A stretch of DNA of 64,000 bases from CBDIDH01 sp965277595 (GTDB lineage: Bacteria > Planctomycetota > Planctomycetia > Isosphaerales > Isosphaeraceae), in NCBI GenBank assembly GCA_965277595.1, contig CBDIDH010000002.1, forward strand, positions 4,526,001 through 4,590,000, read 5' to 3'. Below the pieces are notes generated by a model, which worked only from the letters and a program-made list of their open reading frames with translations, was not told the DNA's origin and did no database searches. The translations under genes were made by a program, and so were the position numbers. Shown in pieces: positions 9,078 through 18,593 of this stretch (position 1 is the stretch's first letter; each line of letters begins with the position of its first letter).

Positions 9078-9896
9078 ATGCGATCGCTTCGAACCGGTAT
9101 CCTCGCGGCGTTGGCGACCGCCTTGCTTGTCTGGCCGGGCATGGCACGCGCGGGGTTCACCCTCTCGGCCCTGGATACTCCCACCAGCATCAGCGGGATC
9201 ACCCCGGAAAATCTGCCCAACTCCCACGCCGCCTTCCAGAACTTCAGCGAGTCCACCGCCACGCTCGGCACCTTGACAACGGCCAACTTTGGCACCGCGA
9301 CCGGCTCCGCGTCGCAGTACTCGCTTGCCGGCGGCGTCTCGGTCTCTCTTTCCGGCGCTCAGACCATTCCAAGCTCGCCTGTCGAGTCGGGCGTCGTGAC
9401 CTCGAACCCGAACTCGGTCGACGGATTCAACCTGACGTCGACCGACAACGCCTTTCTCCGCCTCACTCCCAACGTGACCACGATCGCGCCGACTGGGACG
9501 ATCGCCTCGTTCACCTTCGCGAAGCCGGTCGAAGCCGTCGGCGTCTACCTGATCGGCGTCGGCACCGCGACCGGAACCTTCGCGGCGACCGTTCACGACA
9601 CGGGCGACCTTGGCACCTATACGATGCAGCTCAGCTCGATCGCGGCGGGTTCAGCCTCCGATTCGGGTGGCGTGCAGTATTTTAGCTTTATTGATCCTGG
9701 CTCGACCTTCACGCGGATTGACTTTCAGATCAACGGCTACTCCACTACCAGCCGCGACATCGTCGGCTTTGACGGGCTCAGCTTCGTGACCCCGAACGTG
9801 ACTCCCGAGCCGTCGACAACCGTTCTCATGACCCTCGGCGCTCTTGGCTTGCTGGCCGCCCACCGACGTGGGAAAGTGGAAACGGGCGATCTCTGA
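9078..9896 (+). CDS. PEP-CTERM sorting-signal secreted protein
   Basis: The 272-residue protein begins with a signal peptide (basic start, hydrophobic stretch, cleavage near ARAG). It ends with TPEPST, a hydrophobic helix and a basic RRGK, the tripartite PEP-CTERM signal recognised by exosortase in other bacteria. The mature part is Thr/Ser/Gly-rich and beta-strand-like, with GSASDSGGVQYFSF near the C-terminus, consistent with a surface or exopolymer-associated protein. No exosortase gene is in the window. Function beyond export is unknown. Confidence 0.8.
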   Translation: MRSLRTGILAALATALLVWPGMARAGFTLSALDTPTSISGITPENLPNSHAAFQNFSESTATLGTLTTANFGTATGSASQYSLAGGVSVSLSGAQTIPSSPVESGVVTSNPNSVDGFNLTSTDNAFLRLTPNVTTIAPTGTIASFTFAKPVEAVGVYLIGVGTATGTFAATVHDTGDLGTYTMQLSSIAAGSASDSGGVQYFSFIDPGSTFTRIDFQINGYSTTSRDIVGFDGLSFVTPNVTPEPSTTVLMTLGALGLLAAHRRGKVETGDL

Positions 9897-10015
9897 GCCT
9901 CGCTCGGTCGGCCGACGTGCCAGTGGTGCGTCACGATCAGGACCGATGATCGACCAGATCACCAGCGGCCGATGGAAATCGCCAGAGATGCGAGGCCCTC
10001 GATCATTGAGCCTCT

Positions 10016-13000
10016 TTGACGCGTGAAACGGCTCAGAGGGAGATGGAATTGGACCTGGACCAGTCTGCGCCGACGAACGACCGCGACGCCCTCTTTGGCC
10101 TGATCGCGCTTCAGCGCGGGGTCAAGGCCGAGACCCTCGGCGCCGCGATCGAGGCGAGCCTCGCCCCCGGCGGCAAGACCCTGAGCCAGACCCTTTTCGA
10201 CCTTGGCGCGATCCGCGCGCGGGACCTTGCCGAGATCGACCGCGAGGTCCGCTCGCGGCTCGCGTCTAGCGCCGAGCTTGACCCGTCGTTGACCGTCGCC
10301 GGAGAGCCCGAGGCGACCGCCGCCGACCCGAACCCGCCGTCGGTCACTCTCGCCGAACTCCGCGAGATTGTCTCCCGGCTCCAGCCCCCCCTGGAATCAA
10401 CGATCTTTGATCCCGGCGCGACTTCCGCCGCGCCCCCCGTCGACCTCGAAGCGACGATTGCCGGCACCTTGCCCCCGAGTTCGGCCCCCGCATTCGAGGC
10501 GACCCTCGCCGAACCCGTGAACCCGCCGCCTCGGCCTTCGTCAACACCTCCTTACCTTGATGAGGCCACCCAGGCCGAGAGCGCGACCTCGGCCGCTCTC
10601 GGTGCCACGGACTTTGCCTTTTTTGACGACGCGCGGACGCTCGCATCCACCGAGGGCGGCCCCTCGGGCATCCTTGACGCGACGCAGGCCGCGAGTGGCA
10701 TCCCCTCCTTTTCCGCCTGGCCCGCCTCTTTCTCGGCGCCGGCGACCGAAAAAGGGCCGAGCCGGATTCGCTACCGGATCGTCCGCGAGCACGCCAAAGG
10801 GGGTCTCGGCGAGGTCTTCGTCGCGCTCGACGAGGAACTCAACCGCGAGGTTGCCCTCAAGGAGATCCAGGGCCGACACGCCGACAACACCGACAGCCGG
10901 AACCGGTTCCTGATCGAGGCCGAGGTGACCGGCGGCCTCGAACACCCGGGCATCGTTCCCGTCTACGGACTCGGCCAGTATCCCGACGGCCGCCCTTATT
11001 ACGCGATGCGGTTCATCCGAGGCGAAACCCTCAAGGATGCCATCATCGCCTTTCATCAAGGCGACTCCGCCCCCAAACGCAACCCAGGCGCTCGCGAGCT
11101 GGAATTACGGCAGCTTCTCGGCCACTTCCTCGCCGTCTGCCAGGCAATGCATTACGCCCACATCCGCGGCGTGATCCATCGCGATCTGAAACCCGCGAAC
11201 ATCATGCTCGGCGCCTTCGGCGAAACGCTCGTCGTGGACTGGGGTCTCGCCAAGGCGCTCGGCGGCCCGGCCGAGGAGCCTGGCCCCGACGACATCCCCT
11301 CGCTTCGCCCCCTCTCCGGCAGCCTTCGCAGCGAGACCCTCTACGGCGCGACGATCGGCACCCCTCAGTTCATGAGCCCCGAACAGGCCGCCGGCCGCCT
11401 CGACGCGATGGGGCCGGCCAGCGATATTTATAGCCTTGGCGCCACCTTGTTTGAACTCCTGACCGGCTCGCCCCCGGTTCGCGACCGCAACCTCGCCGCC
11501 GTGCTCGAACGGGTCAAGACGGGCGATTTCGAAGCCCCCCGTCAGGTCAACCCGCGCGTCCCCCGGGCACTCGACGCCATCACGCTCAAGGCGATGGCCC
11601 TGGCCCCCGGCGATCGCTACGCGACGGCCCGAGACCTCGCCCGCGACCTCGAACGCTGGCTCGCCGATGAGCCGGTCTCGGTCTATCGGGAACCCTGGAC
11701 CGAACGCGCCGCGCGCTGGGCGAAGCGGCACAAGACGCCCGTCATCGCCGCCGCCGCCGTGCTCGCGGTGACAACCGTCGGACTGCTCATCGGCACGATC
11801 CTCATCCAGCGCGAGCGCGCCCGGACCGAGGCCAACTACCGGCTCGCCACCAACGCCGTGGACGACCTCCTGACCCGCGCCGGGGAAATCGATCTCGCGG
11901 ACGTTCCCCAGATGGAAGTCGTCCGCCGGAGCCTTCTCGACCGGGCCCTCGTCTATTACCGCAAGTTCCTCGACGAGAAACGGAACGATCCCGGCACCCG
12001 GTTCGAGACGAGCCGGGCCTATGTCCGCCTCGCCGATATCGATGAAATGCTTGGCCGTTATCGATCAGCCGAGACCAACTATCAGGCGGCGATCAAGACC
12101 CTGGAATCGCTGCGATCGGCCGATCCCAAGCGGATCGACTATCAGCGCGACCTGGCCCGAGCCCGACACGGCCTGGCCATTCTCCTCCGCAAGTCGAACC
12201 GGTTTCAACAGTCGGAAACGGAATTCCGCGCGGCCCTGGCGCTCCGCGAGGCACTCGTTAATCGCGGTCCCGAGGCCCGAGCGGCCTACGACGACACCCT
12301 TTACCACCTCGGCGCCCTGCTCGCCAAACTCTCGAACCGAGGCCCCGAGATCGAGGCCGCGTATAAAACCGCTGAATCGGAAATGAAAGCCTTGTCGTCG
12401 GCCGATCCTACTCGCCCCGAATACCGCCAGAAGCGCGCCCGGTATCTCAACAACATCGGCAACTTCGTCCGCCCGATCGACGCCGCGAAGGCAAAAGCCT
12501 CGTATGGCGAGGCACTCGCCTTGCAAAAGGCCTTGAGCGAGCAATCGCCGGGCGTCGCCGCGTATCGCTGGGGGATGGCGCGTTCGCAAAGCAACCTCGG
12601 CGTGATGGCGCGAGAGTCAAAACCCCCGGACCTTCCGCGGGCGAAGGGTTATTACACCGCCGCGCTCGACAACGTCACGAAGCTCGCGACCGACTTCCCG
12701 TCCATTCCCGATTATCGCTACGAACGAGCCGCCATTCTGTACAACCTGGCGACGCTCAACATGGTTCCCGGCGATCCTAAGCGTCGTCAACCGCGCGTCG
12801 AGCTTGCCGACCTGAACCAGGCGGATTCGATCCTGGAGCCCCTTACCGCGGAATATCCCCAGCGGCCCGACTATCGCCACAAGCTCGCTCAGGTTCACAC
12901 CTTTCAGGGCAACACAAGCTCGCTCCTCGGCGATGGCGGCGGGTCCGTCCACGCCTGCGAGGAGGCGGTCGACGTCCTCCGCAAGCTCGTGACCGACTTT

Positions 13001-13540
13001 CCCGAAGTGCCTGAATATGAGAGCGATCTCGGCCTGGCGCTTCGTAACCTCGCCGCCTCGTACGATCACCAGAAGCTTCTCGCGGCCCATCAAGGGGTCT
13101 TGATGGAGGCCATCGACCATCAACGCAAGGCCATTGCCCTGAGCGGCGGCCGAGAGAAGTACAAGGCGTACCTTGCCGGCGACCTGAATTTTCTGGGCAC
13201 CTTCTTGCTCCATACAGGCCACCCGGCCGAGGCCGCCCGCAACGTCGCCGACGTTCCCGGGCTTGTTCCCGGCGACATGAGAGCCAGGCTGATGGCGGCG
13301 CAGATTCTTTCTCAATGCGTCGGGGCCGTCGCCTCGGAAGGAAGTTCGGAGACGGGGCAATCGACGCCCGCCGCTTATCTCGACCTGATCTACAAGATTC
13401 TTGGTGAGGCCGTCGAAAAGCGTCAACTCAGGATTGACGACCTCGACCGCGAAGACTTCCGGGCGCTTCAGGGTTTCCGCGAGTTTCAAGATCTGCGCAA
13501 GAGGCTACGTGCAAAGTACGTGGTCCCGGTGGTCGGCTAA
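10016..13540 (+). CDS. Membrane Ser/Thr protein kinase with C-terminal TPR repeats
   Basis: This protein of about 1174 residues has an Ala/Pro-rich N-terminal region (1-245) and a Hanks-type kinase domain at about 250-560. Visible motifs are a Gly loop (KGGLGEVF), the VAIK-equivalent VALKEIQ, catalytic HRDLKPANIM near residue 387, DWG in place of DFG, and GTPQFMSPEQAAG. A single membrane segment follows (about 573-595), then tandem TPR-like repeats to the end. The kinase is probably cytoplasmic with the TPRs outside the membrane. The TTG at 10016 is the longest start; ATG 10043, preceded by GAGGG, is equally plausible. Substrates are unknown. Confidence 0.9.
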   Translation: MTRETAQREMELDLDQSAPTNDRDALFGLIALQRGVKAETLGAAIEASLAPGGKTLSQTLFDLGAIRARDLAEIDREVRSRLASSAELDPSLTVAGEPEATAADPNPPSVTLAELREIVSRLQPPLESTIFDPGATSAAPPVDLEATIAGTLPPSSAPAFEATLAEPVNPPPRPSSTPPYLDEATQAESATSAALGATDFAFFDDARTLASTEGGPSGILDATQAASGIPSFSAWPASFSAPATEKGPSRIRYRIVREHAKGGLGEVFVALDEELNREVALKEIQGRHADNTDSRNRFLIEAEVTGGLEHPGIVPVYGLGQYPDGRPYYAMRFIRGETLKDAIIAFHQGDSAPKRNPGARELELRQLLGHFLAVCQAMHYAHIRGVIHRDLKPANIMLGAFGETLVVDWGLAKALGGPAEEPGPDDIPSLRPLSGSLRSETLYGATIGTPQFMSPEQAAGRLDAMGPASDIYSLGATLFELLTGSPPVRDRNLAAVLERVKTGDFEAPRQVNPRVPRALDAITLKAMALAPGDRYATARDLARDLERWLADEPVSVYREPWTERAARWAKRHKTPVIAAAAVLAVTTVGLLIGTILIQRERARTEANYRLATNAVDDLLTRAGEIDLADVPQMEVVRRSLLDRALVYYRKFLDEKRNDPGTRFETSRAYVRLADIDEMLGRYRSAETNYQAAIKTLESLRSADPKRIDYQRDLARARHGLAILLRKSNRFQQSETEFRAALALREALVNRGPEARAAYDDTLYHLGALLAKLSNRGPEIEAAYKTAESEMKALSSADPTRPEYRQKRARYLNNIGNFVRPIDAAKAKASYGEALALQKALSEQSPGVAAYRWGMARSQSNLGVMARESKPPDLPRAKGYYTAALDNVTKLATDFPSIPDYRYERAAILYNLATLNMVPGDPKRRQPRVELADLNQADSILEPLTAEYPQRPDYRHKLAQVHTFQGNTSSLLGDGGGSVHACEEAVDVLRKLVTDFPEVPEYESDLGLALRNLAASYDHQKLLAAHQGVLMEAIDHQRKAIALSGGREKYKAYLAGDLNFLGTFLLHTGHPAEAARNVADVPGLVPGDMRARLMAAQILSQCVGAVASEGSSETGQSTPAAYLDLIYKILGEAVEKRQLRIDDLDREDFRALQGFREFQDLRKRLRAKYVVPVVG

Positions 13541-13599
13541 TCTGAATCGATCCGATCCAACACGGAAGCCTCCGGTTGCCGCGGACGTATTAGTACTAG

Positions 13600-15182
13600 T
13601 TTGCGGTGCGAAATGTAAGTCATTTCCCCGAAAAAGTTTGCGTCGTCGCTGCTGATCCTCGTTCGGATCGGACCATTGCCCCATCGGGGCCCGGATCACC
13701 CCCGGGCCGACCCCGCGACCTCCGCCAGATTGTGGGCCACCACCCCCCAACCGACCCACCGCCCGAACCCTCGCTCGCCACGGTAGCGGCAGCGCTTCAA
13801 CCCATAATCCCGCTTCAGCGCATGGATTCGACCCTCGATCCCCGCCCGGAACCGGTAACCCTCGCGGAACCGGCGACCCTTCTCCTCGGCCCGCCGACCC
13901 GGCGGCGCCTTGCCGACGTGCGGCAGCGACACCTGCTTGACCCCCGCCTCCTTCGCCAGCCGCTGGTTCTCCGCCGACGCCATCCCCCGGTCCGCCGCCA
14001 GCAGGTTCGGCGGACGGCCGAACTGCCGCGTGTGGTTCACCAGCGCCTCGGGCAGGTAGGGCTGGTCCTGGCCGCCGCCCTGCGGCAGCACCGCGTACCC
14101 GGTGATCAGCCCGCCCTCGACCTCGTCGAGCCTCAGCTCGCGGCCGAACTCCGCTGGCTTGCCCGCCTTGAACCGCGGGATGACCTGCGTGTGCGGCTCG
14201 AACAGCGAGACCAGCTTCTCGCCGGAGGGGACCGGGTCGTCCTTCAGGACGCGACGCACGGCCTGGCTGACGGCCTGCTTGAGCCGGGGCAGAACCTCCT
14301 CGAGTCGGCCGGCCAGCCGCTGTGCCGCGTCATCGCCTTCGCGCCGCAGCGTCTCGAGCACCCGCCGGCCCTGGGCCCCGGCCCGCTTGCCGATCGCCAC
14401 GAGCCGGCCGTAGGCCGCCTTCAACGCCTGCTTGCCCTCATCGCCCTTGCGGCGGGCGATCCGATCCGGTGCAGTTGCTGCGACAGCTTGCGGACGGACC
14501 GAACCCGGCTGCGGAACGCCTCCTTGAGCCCGGAGGCCGCCTCGCCCAGGGCGGCCCTGGCCCGCCGCAGCAGCCGCGAGACGACCCGGACCCCGTCACC
14601 GACCAGGCCGCTGTCGGTGGGGAAGTGGATGTCCGTCTCGACCGCCGTGGTGTCGACGCGGAGTTTGCGGCCGCGCGTCACCTTCAGCGACCGGGCCAGC
14701 TGGATCACCCGGTCGTTGAGCGTCTGGAGGGTTTCCGGCCCGATGGTGTTGGCCCAGCGGATCAGCGTGGTGTCGTCGGGGACCTTCTCGAGATACACCC
14801 GGCGGAACTGGCGGAGGACCAGGCTGTCGTTGACGAAGTACTCGGCCTGCGCGTAGCTCCATCCGTAGAGCCGCATGACGACGAGCATGCGGAGGACGAC
14901 TTCGACCGGGGTGGCGGGTCGGCCTCGGAATCGTGATCGGGGCGAGCGGCGGGCCATGTCGGAGCGGACGGCCTCGACGATCGCGTCGTCGAGCAGGGAG
15001 TCGAGTTGCTCGAGCTGTGGCTCGAAGCGAAGGCCGAGCTGGGGCACGAGGGCGAACAAGTCGGTCCGGTTATATCGATGTCTGAGCATGGCTGTGGCGT
15101 GCCATCGGTCCGGTTGGTGCGGTTGCAGAGCCTGCCCATAGCTTACAAACCGCGGGAAAACAAGGCAATTTCGCACCGCAAA
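13600..15182 (-). mobile_element. Complete insertion sequence, IS5-superfamily/ISNCY-like, 1583 bp
   Basis: The terminal inverted repeats TTTGCGGTGCGAAAT (starting 13600) and ATTTCGCACCGCAAA (ending 15182) are perfect. Both are flanked by CTAG (13596-13599 and 15183-15186), which could be a 4-bp target duplication as in IS5 relatives that insert at YTAR. The element carries one DDE transposase on the minus strand, split by a frameshift. A truncated relative ends at 18063 with the same terminus and the same CTAG. The family label is tentative; IS5-like versus ISNCY could not be settled by eye. Confidence 0.85.
13696..15176 (-). pseudogene. DDE transposase split by a 5-bp tandem duplication
   Basis: Two minus-strand frames make up one transposase. 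The N-terminal part (15176-14421) has a DUF772-like region (LVLRQFRRVYLEKVPDDTTL) and the first catalytic Asp region (LRVDTTAVETDIHFPTDS). The C-terminal part (14424-13696) has LAADRGMAS and GIEGRIHALKRDYGLKRC with the last acidic residue region. Removing one copy of the tandem GATCC at 14458-14467 restores a continuous reading HRIARRKGDEGKQALKAAY. The lesion is therefore a 5-bp duplication, not a typical slippery site, and the copy is probably inactive alone. The likely ATG for the N-terminal part lies slightly inside the listed end. Confidence 0.8.
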
Positions 15183-15257
15183 CTAGTATTAATAGGTGGG
15201 AGGCAACTGGCCGAACGCGGCGACCGGCACCGTTCTGCCGATCTCGCCGGGTTGCAG

Positions 15258-15374
15258 CTAATCGGCGAACTCGCAATCCCGGATTAGGTGGCTGGGTTCG
15301 TAGTCGAGAGCGGGCAGTACGGAAACAACGACGTTGAGGAGTCGCTTTTGCTTGTCGCTCTTGAAAGCTGCCAT
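15258..15374 (-). pseudogene. Short gene remnant between the IS and tRNA-Ser
   Basis: A minus-strand frame beginning with ATG at 15374 encodes about 38 residues (MAAFKSDKQKRLLNVVV..., ending CEFAD) before a stop. Composition looks coding but no family is recognised. The rest of the 15187-15781 stretch shows no convincing gene. It contains two related GGTACAGGATG words at about 15633 and 15702, and reads as degraded island DNA. Confidence 0.25.
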
Positions 15375-15781
15375 GCCATCCCCTTACACCCATTCGAGAT
15401 CCGGTGAACCACCTTGACCCGACATAGGTGCCCACATCTTCCTGCCATGACGACCCGCACGAATTCCCGATCCTGTCCAATCGTACGCATCGCGAGCGTT
15501 CACCACCAGTCGCTTGGGTCAACTCTTCGTGATAACAGCGCGTTTGCTCAACGTGCCGGCTCTCGCATAGCCCACGCGAGCAGAGCGGAATCCCTTTTTC
15601 TCGTCGAACTTCATCGACGACCTACCCTCTGGTACAGGATGCCGCGTGTCCGCTATGATGGTCTTACCAACCGGCTGTCCTGGTAGGCGCAACTATTTGG
15701 TTGGTACAGGATGGATTGGTCTGGAAATTAGAAGTAAGCCAGCGACGTAAAGCAAGTAATCTCTTAGGGTTTGAACTGTTC

Positions 15782-15869
<88 letters not shown>

Positions 15870-15886
15870 TTGTAAGTTGTATTGAG

Positions 15887-15932
15887 GCCCGGAGTTGTGC
15901 CGCCTCTGAGGCGGTTGGCTCCGGGCTATTTT
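15887..15932 (+). terminator. Rho-independent terminator after tRNA-Ser
   Basis: The outer stem GCCCGGAG (15887-15894) pairs with CTCCGGGC (15919-15926), the inner stem CCGCCT/AGGCGG closes a 3-nt loop, and TATTTT follows. It lies 18 nt after the tRNA. Confidence 0.75.
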
Positions 15933-16059
15933 CTTGGCTAAAATGGCCCTGGCTACCTTGTGACTTAACAGTGTTGCACGGCTCATGCCTGGTGGGTTAT
16001 CTCTTGGGTTGGACGCAACTCGGCGTCCAGACCGAGGAACGCACCGCCGGGCCGACACC

Positions 16060-16437
16060 ATGGACGACCTGTCTCGCTTCTGTTGCCTGAATTCTGACTG
16101 CCCCGAGTACGGCAAGCGGGGGGCCGGAAACCTGACCGTGACCAGCCGCTACGGGCCCGGCAAGGCCCGACGCATGCTCCGCTGCCGCACCTGCACGGCT
16201 CGGTTCTCCGAGCGGAAGGGGACGCCCCTGTTCGACGCCCGGCTCCCGCCCGAGAAGGTCGAATCGGTCCTGGAGCACGTCGCCGAGGGGTGCGGCGTCC
16301 GACAGACCGGCCGGCTCTGCCGGGTGAACCCCAACACCGTCGCCCGCTACAGCCGGATCGCCGGCGGCCACGCCAAGGACGTCCATGACGAACTCGTGGC
16401 GATTTCCCCCCCTGACGACCGAAGTCCAGTACGATGA
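16060..16437 (+). CDS. IS1-family InsA-like zinc-binding protein
   Basis: This 125-residue frame has a zinc-finger pattern at its N-terminus (CCLNSDCPEYGKRG, then RMLRCRTCTARFSERKGT) and a helix-turn-helix-like part (GVRQTGRLCRVNPNTVARYSR). That matches the InsA or N-terminal domain of IS1/IS1595-type transposases, which binds the IS ends. It overlaps the InsB-like frame by about 50 nt across a run of seven C (16406-16412). The ATG at 16060 was preferred over an upstream in-frame ATG at 15985. Confidence 0.85.
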   Translation: MDDLSRFCCLNSDCPEYGKRGAGNLTVTSRYGPGKARRMLRCRTCTARFSERKGTPLFDARLPPEKVESVLEHVAEGCGVRQTGRLCRVNPNTVARYSRIAGGHAKDVHDELVAISPPDDRSPVR

Positions 16438-17179
16438 GAAGTGGGCCTTCGTCGCCAAAAAGGAGGCGAACTGCGACCGCACCGATCCCGCCGACGACCA
16501 CAAAGGCGATTACTGGGACCACGTCGCCCTCGACCCCGAGCATCGGCTCGTCGTCACCGTCGTGCCGGGCGCCCGGACGATCGAGAACACCGAGGCGCTG
16601 GTGGAGGACTTCCGCCGCCGGACGGGAGGCCGGCTGATGAACTTGATGACCAGCGACGACTACCCGGCCTACGAGACGGCGATCCTGCACGCCTACGGCG
16701 CGACGGTCACGCCGCCGCGGACCGGCAAGCAAGGCCGGCCCAAGGCCCCGTACAAGGCGGCCCCGGCGGGCCTGAACTACGCCGTGGTCACGAAGCGGCG
16801 GGAGAAGGGCCGTGTGGTCGAGGTCGGCACCCGTGTGGTCTTCGGGACGCTGGCGGCGGTGCTCCTGGCGTTGGGGATGTCGAAAGTCAGCCGAGCGATC
16901 AACACGGCGTTCGTCGAACGAGAGCACGGTACGGACCGCCACCGCAACGCCCGGAAGGCCCGCAAGACGTATCGGTTCAGTAAGGACTGGCGATATCACG
17001 ACGCGGTCACCTACTTGAGTCTGTACAGTTACAACTTCTGCTGGCCGGTGCGGACGCTGGCCGTCAAGGACGATGAGGGCCACCGGGTCGAACGGTGCCC
17101 GGCGATGGCGGCAAGGTTGACTGACCATGTGTGGTCGATGTCCGAATGGTTGTCCTTCCCCGCCGTGCGACACTGTTAA
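16385..17179 (+). CDS. IS1-family InsB-like catalytic transposase
   Basis: This 264-residue frame carries the DDE catalytic part of an IS1-type transposase: EVQYDEKWAFVAKKE with the first Asp, LMTSDDYPAYETAI with the second, and a C-terminal AFVEREHGTDRHRNARKARK region with the Glu. Relative to the InsA-like frame it is shifted so that losing one C from the seven-C run at 16406-16412 fuses them. The join would read HDELVAISP into LTTEVQYDEKW. Slippage or +1 frameshifting could make the fusion protein; an inactivating indel is the alternative. Confidence 0.85.
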   Translation: MTNSWRFPPLTTEVQYDEKWAFVAKKEANCDRTDPADDHKGDYWDHVALDPEHRLVVTVVPGARTIENTEALVEDFRRRTGGRLMNLMTSDDYPAYETAILHAYGATVTPPRTGKQGRPKAPYKAAPAGLNYAVVTKRREKGRVVEVGTRVVFGTLAAVLLALGMSKVSRAINTAFVEREHGTDRHRNARKARKTYRFSKDWRYHDAVTYLSLYSYNFCWPVRTLAVKDDEGHRVERCPAMAARLTDHVWSMSEWLSFPAVRHC

Positions 17180-17279
17180 GTCACGAGGCCTGGCTAAACG
17201 GCTGGCTAAATTCGGGGCGGTCAAGCGGCGGCTCGGACACGGCATTGATGGCTAAGAGTGACGCGGCTAGAATCTGCCC

Positions 17280-17966
17280 ATGGAAACCACCGCGCTCTCC
17301 GAAGCCGCTCAATCCCTGCTCCGCCGCCGACTGGCGCGCGAGCGGGTGGCCGGTCGGCTCGAGGAGATCCTGCCCCGGCTCAAGCAGGCCGTCAGCCAGG
17401 CCGTGCGTCGCGTCCTGAAGGACGACCCGGTCCCCTCCGGCGAGAAGCTGGTCTCGCTGTTCGAGCCGCACACGCAGGTCATCCCGCGGTTCAAGGCGGG
17501 CAAGCCGGCGGAGTTGGGCCGCGAGCTGAGGCTCGACGAGGTCGAGGGTGGGCTGATCACCGGGTACGCGGTGCTGCCGCAGGGCGGCGGCCAGGACCAG
17601 CCCTACCTGGGCGATGCGCTGGCGAACCACGAGCGGCAGTTCGGCCGGCCGCCGAACCTGCTGGCGGCGGACCGAGGGATGGCGTCGGCGGAGAACGAGC
17701 GGCTGGCGAAGGAGGCGGGGGTCAACCAGGTGTCGCTGCCGCACGTCGGCAAGGCGCCGCCGGGTCGGCGGGCCGAGGAGAAGGGTCGCCGGTTCCGCGA
17801 GGGTTACCGGTTCCGGGCGGGGATCGAGGGTCGAATCCATGCGCTGAAGCGGGATTATGGGTTGAAGCGCTGCCGCTACCGTGGCGAGCGAGGGTTCGGG
17901 CGGTGGGTCGGTTGGGGAGTGGTGGCCCACAATCTGGCGGAGGTCGCGGGGTCGGCCCGGGGGTGA
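17280..17966 (+). pseudogene. 5'-truncated transposase, second copy of the 13.6-15.2 kb element
   Basis: From about residue 22, this frame is nearly identical to the C-terminal half of the transposase at 13696-14424 (GEKLVSLFEPHTQVIPRFKA, LAADRGMAS, GIEGRIHALKRDYGLKRC). The catalytic N-terminal half is absent. Homology begins around 17338-17350. The first about 20 residues (METTALSEAAQSLLRRRLA) are unrelated to the transposase and look like the start of a disrupted host gene. The element terminus ATTTCGCACCGCAAA ends at 18063 and is followed by CTAG. Confidence 0.8.
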
Positions 17967-18063
17967 TCCGGGGCCCCGAAGGGGCGATGGTCCGATCCGA
18001 ACGAGGATCAGCAGCGACGACGCAAGCTTTTTCGGGTAAATGGCTTACATTTCGCACCGCAAA
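17338..18063 (+). mobile_element. Truncated IS5/ISNCY-like element fragment
   Basis: This holds the right-hand part of the same element as 13600-15182, in opposite orientation and lacking one end. It differs from that copy at scattered bases, so the two are separate insertions or an old duplication. The opposed copies with tRNA-Ser and the IS1-like element between them form a potential composite region. Confidence 0.75.
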
Positions 18064-18198
18064 CTAGTATTACAGTAATAACTACCCTGGATCTTTCATC
18101 CGGTTCGCGGGATTTGTAATGGCGCGGGTGTCTTAGCCATTCGCTATCGCGTATGGGTTATCACTCCCAGCACACCCCTCACGAACAAGGCCAACGCC

Positions 18199-18430
18199 GT
18201 GACAGACTGTCACCGCCAACCCCTCCACTTTTCCACCCTTGGGCCCAAGGTCGTCGTCACCGACTTCCAGGGCGAAGGGCTCACCACCGACGCCGGCTCG
18301 CCGCGGCTCCGCGAGGTCGCCGAGCGGTTCGGACGGTTCGACGCCCTCGACGCGGCCATCACCGACGCCAGCAACCCCATCTTCCTCATCCACGACCCGC
18401 GCGTCATGATCGCCCAGCGGGGCACCGCGA
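18199..18430 (+). pseudogene. IS1380-family transposase N-terminal remnant
   Basis: A frame from GTG 18199 encodes a segment resembling IS1380 transposase N-termini: KVVVTDFQGEGLTTDAGSP, then LREVAERFGRFDALDAAITD and IHDPRVMIAQR. Homology stops at about 18425 in TAIA, where the rest of the roughly 450-residue family protein should continue. The first 15 bases, GTGACAGACTGTCAC, form a palindrome. Confidence 0.65.
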
Positions 18431-18574
18431 TCGCTCCTGGAATACTTCGCCAGCCAAGCCTGTCGGTGGGAGTGGGATGAATATCGGAAACGTCAAACTC
18501 ATCAACTTATCGGCGCCGAGAGCATCGCGGTGGTTTACTTCGTGGAAGTTCCCGACACCGACGAATGGCTTTAG
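18422..18574 (+). pseudogene. Unidentified gene fragment fused to the IS1380 remnant
   Basis: Just after the IS1380 break, another frame reads LLEYFASQACRWEWDEYRKR and IGAESIAVVYFVEVPDTDEW before a TAG. It looks like a real protein segment but has no start of its own, and I do not recognise the family. Confidence 0.35.
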
Positions 18575-18593
18575 TTGCAGGAGTTCTTATCAT

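Larger units (their letters stand above)
15948..17196 (+). mobile_element. IS1-like insertion sequence with 8-bp target duplication
   Basis: The element proper spans 15956-17188 (1233 bp). The ends are imperfect inverted repeats: CCTTGTGACTTAACAGTG on the left, and CCTCGTGACTTAACAGTG as the reverse complement of the right. The 8-bp duplication CCTGGCTA directly flanks both ends (15948-15955 and 17189-17196), fitting the 8-10 bp typical of IS1. The element carries two overlapping frames as in IS1 (InsA/InsB). Intact ends and duplication point to a recent insertion just downstream of the tRNA terminator. Confidence 0.9.

Noticed and set aside
16385..16437. Treating the IS1-like frame overlap as a sequencing error
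   Set aside because: IS1 relatives normally carry overlapping InsA/InsB frames, and a C7 run gives a mechanism. I keep both frames and note the alternative.
15983..17245. 420-residue minus-strand frame over the IS1-like element
   Set aside because: It is antisense to the InsA/InsB frames, is Arg/Pro-rich and has no motifs.
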